Assembly: GCA_023079485.1 (NCBI GenBank)
Contig: CM041115.1
Span: forward strand, 45,998,305-46,062,304
Source: Archilochus colubris
Lineage: Eukaryota; Chordata; Aves; Apodiformes; Trochilidae
Direction: 5' to 3'
Length of the DNA stretch: 64,000 nucleotides
The position numbers were made by a program, and so were the translations under genes. The notes under the pieces were generated by a model, which was not told where the DNA came from, did not search any database, and was given only the letters and a program-made list of their open reading frames with translations. Below, piece after piece: positions 61,047 to 64,000 of the stretch; within the stretch, counting starts at the first letter, position 1, and each line of letters opens with the position of its first letter.

Positions 61047-62787
61047 GTAAGTGCAGACCCCGTTCCTCCGTGGGCAGCCCCGCAGCACTGGCCGGCAGCG
61101 GGGAAGCCTCACTCTGATCCTGTCCGAGGCACCGCTGCTCACCGGCACTCCTAAAATGAAGCGCTATTTCCCGAAATTAATGAGGAACAGCGCCGGGCGG
61201 CGGAGGCTCCGGAGGCACGGCCCAACAGGCGCGGGTGCCGGGTGTCCTCGGAACCTCCGCCAGCGGCTCCTGCCCTCCCAGGCTGAAATCGATGTGGCAG
61301 AATTTCATCCCCGTTCCGTTCCCCGCGCCGTCCCCGCCGTCCCCCTTTCCCCCTCCAAACCCAAAATAATGCCTGAAATGCTAGCGACGGTAATTTGAAA
61401 TTTGAGAGTTACTGTTACAAGCTGACATTCTTTTTACATGACTACCCAGCAGCGTTTTGCAGCGCTATGTAATTTATTCGCTGGTGCTTTTATCAGCAAA
61501 TGAGTAAATCGGTTAGATTTGTCTGGTTATTTTATTTTATTTTTTCCTTTTCATCTGAACCACTAACACAGCAACACCGTTTGCTGCATTATCAATAATA
61601 ATAAGATATATACTAGTCTGTTCATTAGTTTTCTGTCAAAAATATTAGCTGTGGGAGAATGAGATTTTAAAGATGAGTGTTCTAGTGAAAAGGTGTATTT
61701 TTGTCTTCCTCAGTCCCTCTTTTTCCTAAACTTATTTCTCTCTCTGCTTTAATTACTTTCCAAACTGTAGCCCTGCAAAGCATTACAGCATTACAGTTCT
61801 CAGATTTATCTCTTTTTCTCTATCTCTCTCTCTTTTTTTTTTTCCCACAAAACAGAGTGCTCTTTTCTTTGTCTATGCAAGAGCAACTAAATTTGTCCTG
61901 TTAGAAATCTCTAATTTTTATCTGCAGTTCAATCTTAAAAATATAAAAATCTCTTCTATGTTTTTTCCTCTAATTTATCTTAACTTTCTTTTTCTTTTCT
62001 CCTAGCTCTCCTTGGAATTTTCTACCATCTGTAGCAATGTTTACATAGTGATTCATCTTTAGAAAATAGAAAAGGCATCAGCTGTAGGTATAGATATCTT
62101 CCTTGGCAATGGGGAAACCTGTGTGAGAGATATGGGGGTGAAAACTCGTAAAACCCTGTTCTCCTTACTCATGTAAGTAGTTCCATTAATTGGATGGGAT
62201 TACTTCTCTGGGTAGACCAAACAGGATTGGACCCTATTAGCTGAATTCAATGAATTCAGTTAGTTTGGCAATTGGATATAGTGGAGACTGGATTGCTATA
62301 TTTTACTGAAGATCCCTTTTAGTTCAGAAGAAATAATATATTTGAACACTTTCTGTATTTGTTAAAAATGGATAATTATCTCCTTAATCTGTATGATGCA
62401 GTCATAATACACAGCAAGGTTTTACAACAGGGTTTTGCCTTTTTTTTTTTTTTCTTCTTCTTTGTGTGTGTGGCTTTTAAAATTATTTTTTCCCCCTCTT
62501 GATCTGCTGCTTTAGAATTGCTTTTTAAAATTACTAATGAGCTCATTTTGGAGATTGCACATAAGCAGAGCTTGCTTATCTGTGTTCAGGAACTGAATGT
62601 GCCTGGAGTGCTAAGCCTCCGTGGCACGGTGACTTCAGTGGAAGGTGACAGTGTCAGGGTTTGCTGCAAGTGCAAACCTTGCAGTTTGGAGCTGGAGAGA
62701 CTGGCTCCAAAAGGAACCCCTTTTACAAACACAGCTTTAATGTTTTTCCTGCGCAGCTTCGCTCCTAATGCTGCTTTGTTGTTTTAG
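61047..62787 (+). other. DMRT2: DMRT2 intron 3
   Basis: A 1.7 kb intron. The first 330 bases are CpG-rich; the rest is AT-rich with a CT-rich and T-rich patch at 61.8 kb and a T-run near 62.44 kb. The acceptor is TTTGTTGTTTTAG. The 89-codon frame ending at the acceptor has no family resemblance. Confidence 0.92.
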
Positions 62788-63842
62788 GTTACCGTCCTAT
62801 TCCAACAGACCCTTACCTAGGAGGGAATTCACCCTTGCCACCCCCTGTAAGTGACAGGATGAGAAAGAGACGGGCTTTTGCTGATAAAGAGTTGGAGAAC
62901 ATTATGCTAGAGAGAGAGTATAAAGAGAGAGAGATGATGGAAGCCACACAAGCAGCTGCCCTTTTTCTCCCTACCCGCATGGTGCACGGAGCTGAATACA
63001 ACTCGTATAAAACAACCTTCAACACTGCTCCAGCTGATACTCCAAACAAGGAGTTTTGCAATTTTTTACCAACCTGCTTTGATCTAACCATGCAGTATTC
63101 AGGATCCAGCAACATGGAACTAGTTTCTTCAAATGTCAGTGTAGCTACCACATACAGGCAGTATCCCCTGTCTTCTAGGTTCTTAGTGTGGCCAAAATGT
63201 GGTCCCATTAGCGATGCTCTCCTCTACCAGCAGTGCCTTTTAAACGCGACTACTGTCCAAGCTCTCAAACCTGGGGCAGGTTGGGATACCAAGCTCTCAC
63301 AGAATCAGGACTGTCCAAACACTGGGCATGATATCATTCCTCCAAAACTGGAAAATTCACTCATTCTGACCCATATGCAAGACATTCAGCAGTCATGTAA
63401 TGAGATACCGTGCCTTCCTCAGGAAGCTTGTGAGAGGTCAGCTTTCTCTCCTCCGAAAAAGACTTTCTCTCAAATTTCTGATAAGGATTCCATGGCGCCT
63501 CAGGAACAGGTATTAAGCAAGATCAGCAAAGACAATACCAAGCTCCCTCCACTGCTCAAATGCAGTCCATTTCAGTCGCTGTTACAGCAAACTTTTCCTG
63601 ATAGATCAGGAGCAGAGTTGAGAACATCATTTGTGAAAGAGACTTTTGAAGATGTTTCTAAAAAATACAGAGAGTGTCCCATTAAAGAGAATCAAAAATA
63701 CAAGTTTACAGTAGACAAATGTGCGAAAGATTTCTTTGGGGCCAAGCAAGCCCCAGTGAAAGTTTCAACTGAACCGCTGTCATTTTCTGTTGAATCCATT
63801 CTTAAAAGACCTTCTTCTGCAGTTGCTAATGTTTCTCAATAA
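62788..63842 (+). CDS. DMRT2: DMRT2 terminal coding exon
   Basis: This exon encodes residues 151–501. The joined CDS (348 + 103 + 1055 = 1506 bases) gives 501 residues, against about 561 in human; the difference is mostly the shorter acidic N terminus. It opens GYRPIPTDPYLGGNSPLPPP. Residues 174–179 (RMRKRR) form a basic cluster, followed by a charged helix (about 182–202, FADKELENIMLEREYKEREM). A conserved block at about 250–306 includes LTMQYSGSSNMEL and YPLSSRFLVWPKCGPISD. The C terminus FSVESILKRPSSAVANVSQ fits the family. There is no DMA domain, as expected for DMRT2. The TAA stop lies inside an AATAAA hexamer. No frameshift is seen. Confidence 0.96.
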
Positions 63843-63843
63843 A
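63838..63843 (+). terminator. DMRT2: AATAAA overlapping the DMRT2 stop codon
   Basis: The last codons CAA TAA followed by A create AATAAA across the stop. If used, the 3'UTR would be about 20 bases. A more distal signal, probably beyond the window, is likelier; the sequence remains transcript-like to the window end. Confidence 0.4.
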
Positions 63844-64000
63844 GAAACTATACCTTCAGTGTAGAGAGTTTGTATGCTTTGCCTTGTGCAGAATTTCTAT
63901 TTCCTGTCTTGTCTCTTAGAAATTTGTAAAAAATTTCTTCTGTAAATGGTAATTCCTTCTTTTATCTCAAAATGATGTACATAAATATGCATGTTTTCTC
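63843..64000 (+). other. DMRT2: DMRT2 3'UTR, start
   Basis: AT-rich sequence after the stop. It is assumed to be 3'UTR because no other poly(A) hexamer of canonical form occurs before the window ends. Confidence 0.55.

Noticed and set aside
62518..62787. 89-codon frame ending at the DMRT2 intron 3 acceptor
   Set aside because: It ends in a stop at the acceptor itself, does not continue into the exon, and resembles no known alternative DMRT2 sequence.
1..64000. CRISPR arrays, bacterial operons, phage or insertion sequences
   Set aside because: The DNA is clearly vertebrate; no regularly spaced repeats or prokaryotic gene layout were seen.

Overview
This window is vertebrate genomic DNA, almost certainly avian. 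It carries the collinear DMRT1–DMRT3–DMRT2 cluster of DM-domain transcription factors, all on the + strand. The avian call rests on two degraded CR1 LINE copies with readable reverse transcriptase (minus strand, 39.6–44.1 kb), two CR1 3' ends on the + strand, and the gene order itself. In birds this cluster is on the Z chromosome and DMRT1 is the dosage-sensitive testis determinant. A 33-bp relic of a tRNA-Ile 3' half, as in the passerine TguSINE1 family, hints at a songbird or relative; that part is inference.

Layout. 1–18197 is the last intron of DMRT1, a non-coding stretch with CR1 fragments, a tRNA-derived relic, a possible solo LTR and candidate regulatory sequence near its 3' end. 18198–18337 is the terminal coding exon of DMRT1, followed by its 3'UTR with a poly(A) signal at 19062. 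19.1–22.8 kb is the short DMRT1–DMRT3 intergenic region. 22.85–25.3 kb is a large CpG island holding the DMRT3 promoter and first coding exon (23711–24149). The 6.8 kb DMRT3 intron contains an isolated CpG islet flanked by A/C-rich low-complexity DNA. DMRT3 exon 2 (30977–31941) completes a 467-residue protein. About 27 kb of AT-rich intergenic DNA follows, with the CR1 copies and simple repeats. A second CpG-rich domain (56.5–61.4 kb) contains the DMRT2 promoter, one non-coding exon and the first two coding exons. The last DMRT2 coding exon is 62788–63842. The joined DMRT2 CDS gives 501 residues.

Biology. All three genes encode DM-domain zinc-module proteins that bind DNA through the minor groove. 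From family knowledge, DMRT1 acts in gonadal sex determination, DMRT3 in spinal dI6 interneuron specification and DMRT2 in somite and dermomyotome patterning. The genes are compact and close together, so shared long-range regulation is plausible. I found no intact mobile-element gene, no functional tRNA or rRNA gene, and no evidence of a wholly new system. The best leads are: a single upstream ORF in DMRT2 that exists only after splicing and overlaps the main start; an isolated CpG islet in the DMRT3 intron; a shortened, GC-rich DMRT1 C terminus inside a CpG island; recurrent A/C:T/G tracts with G-quadruplex potential; and several candidate conserved non-coding blocks.
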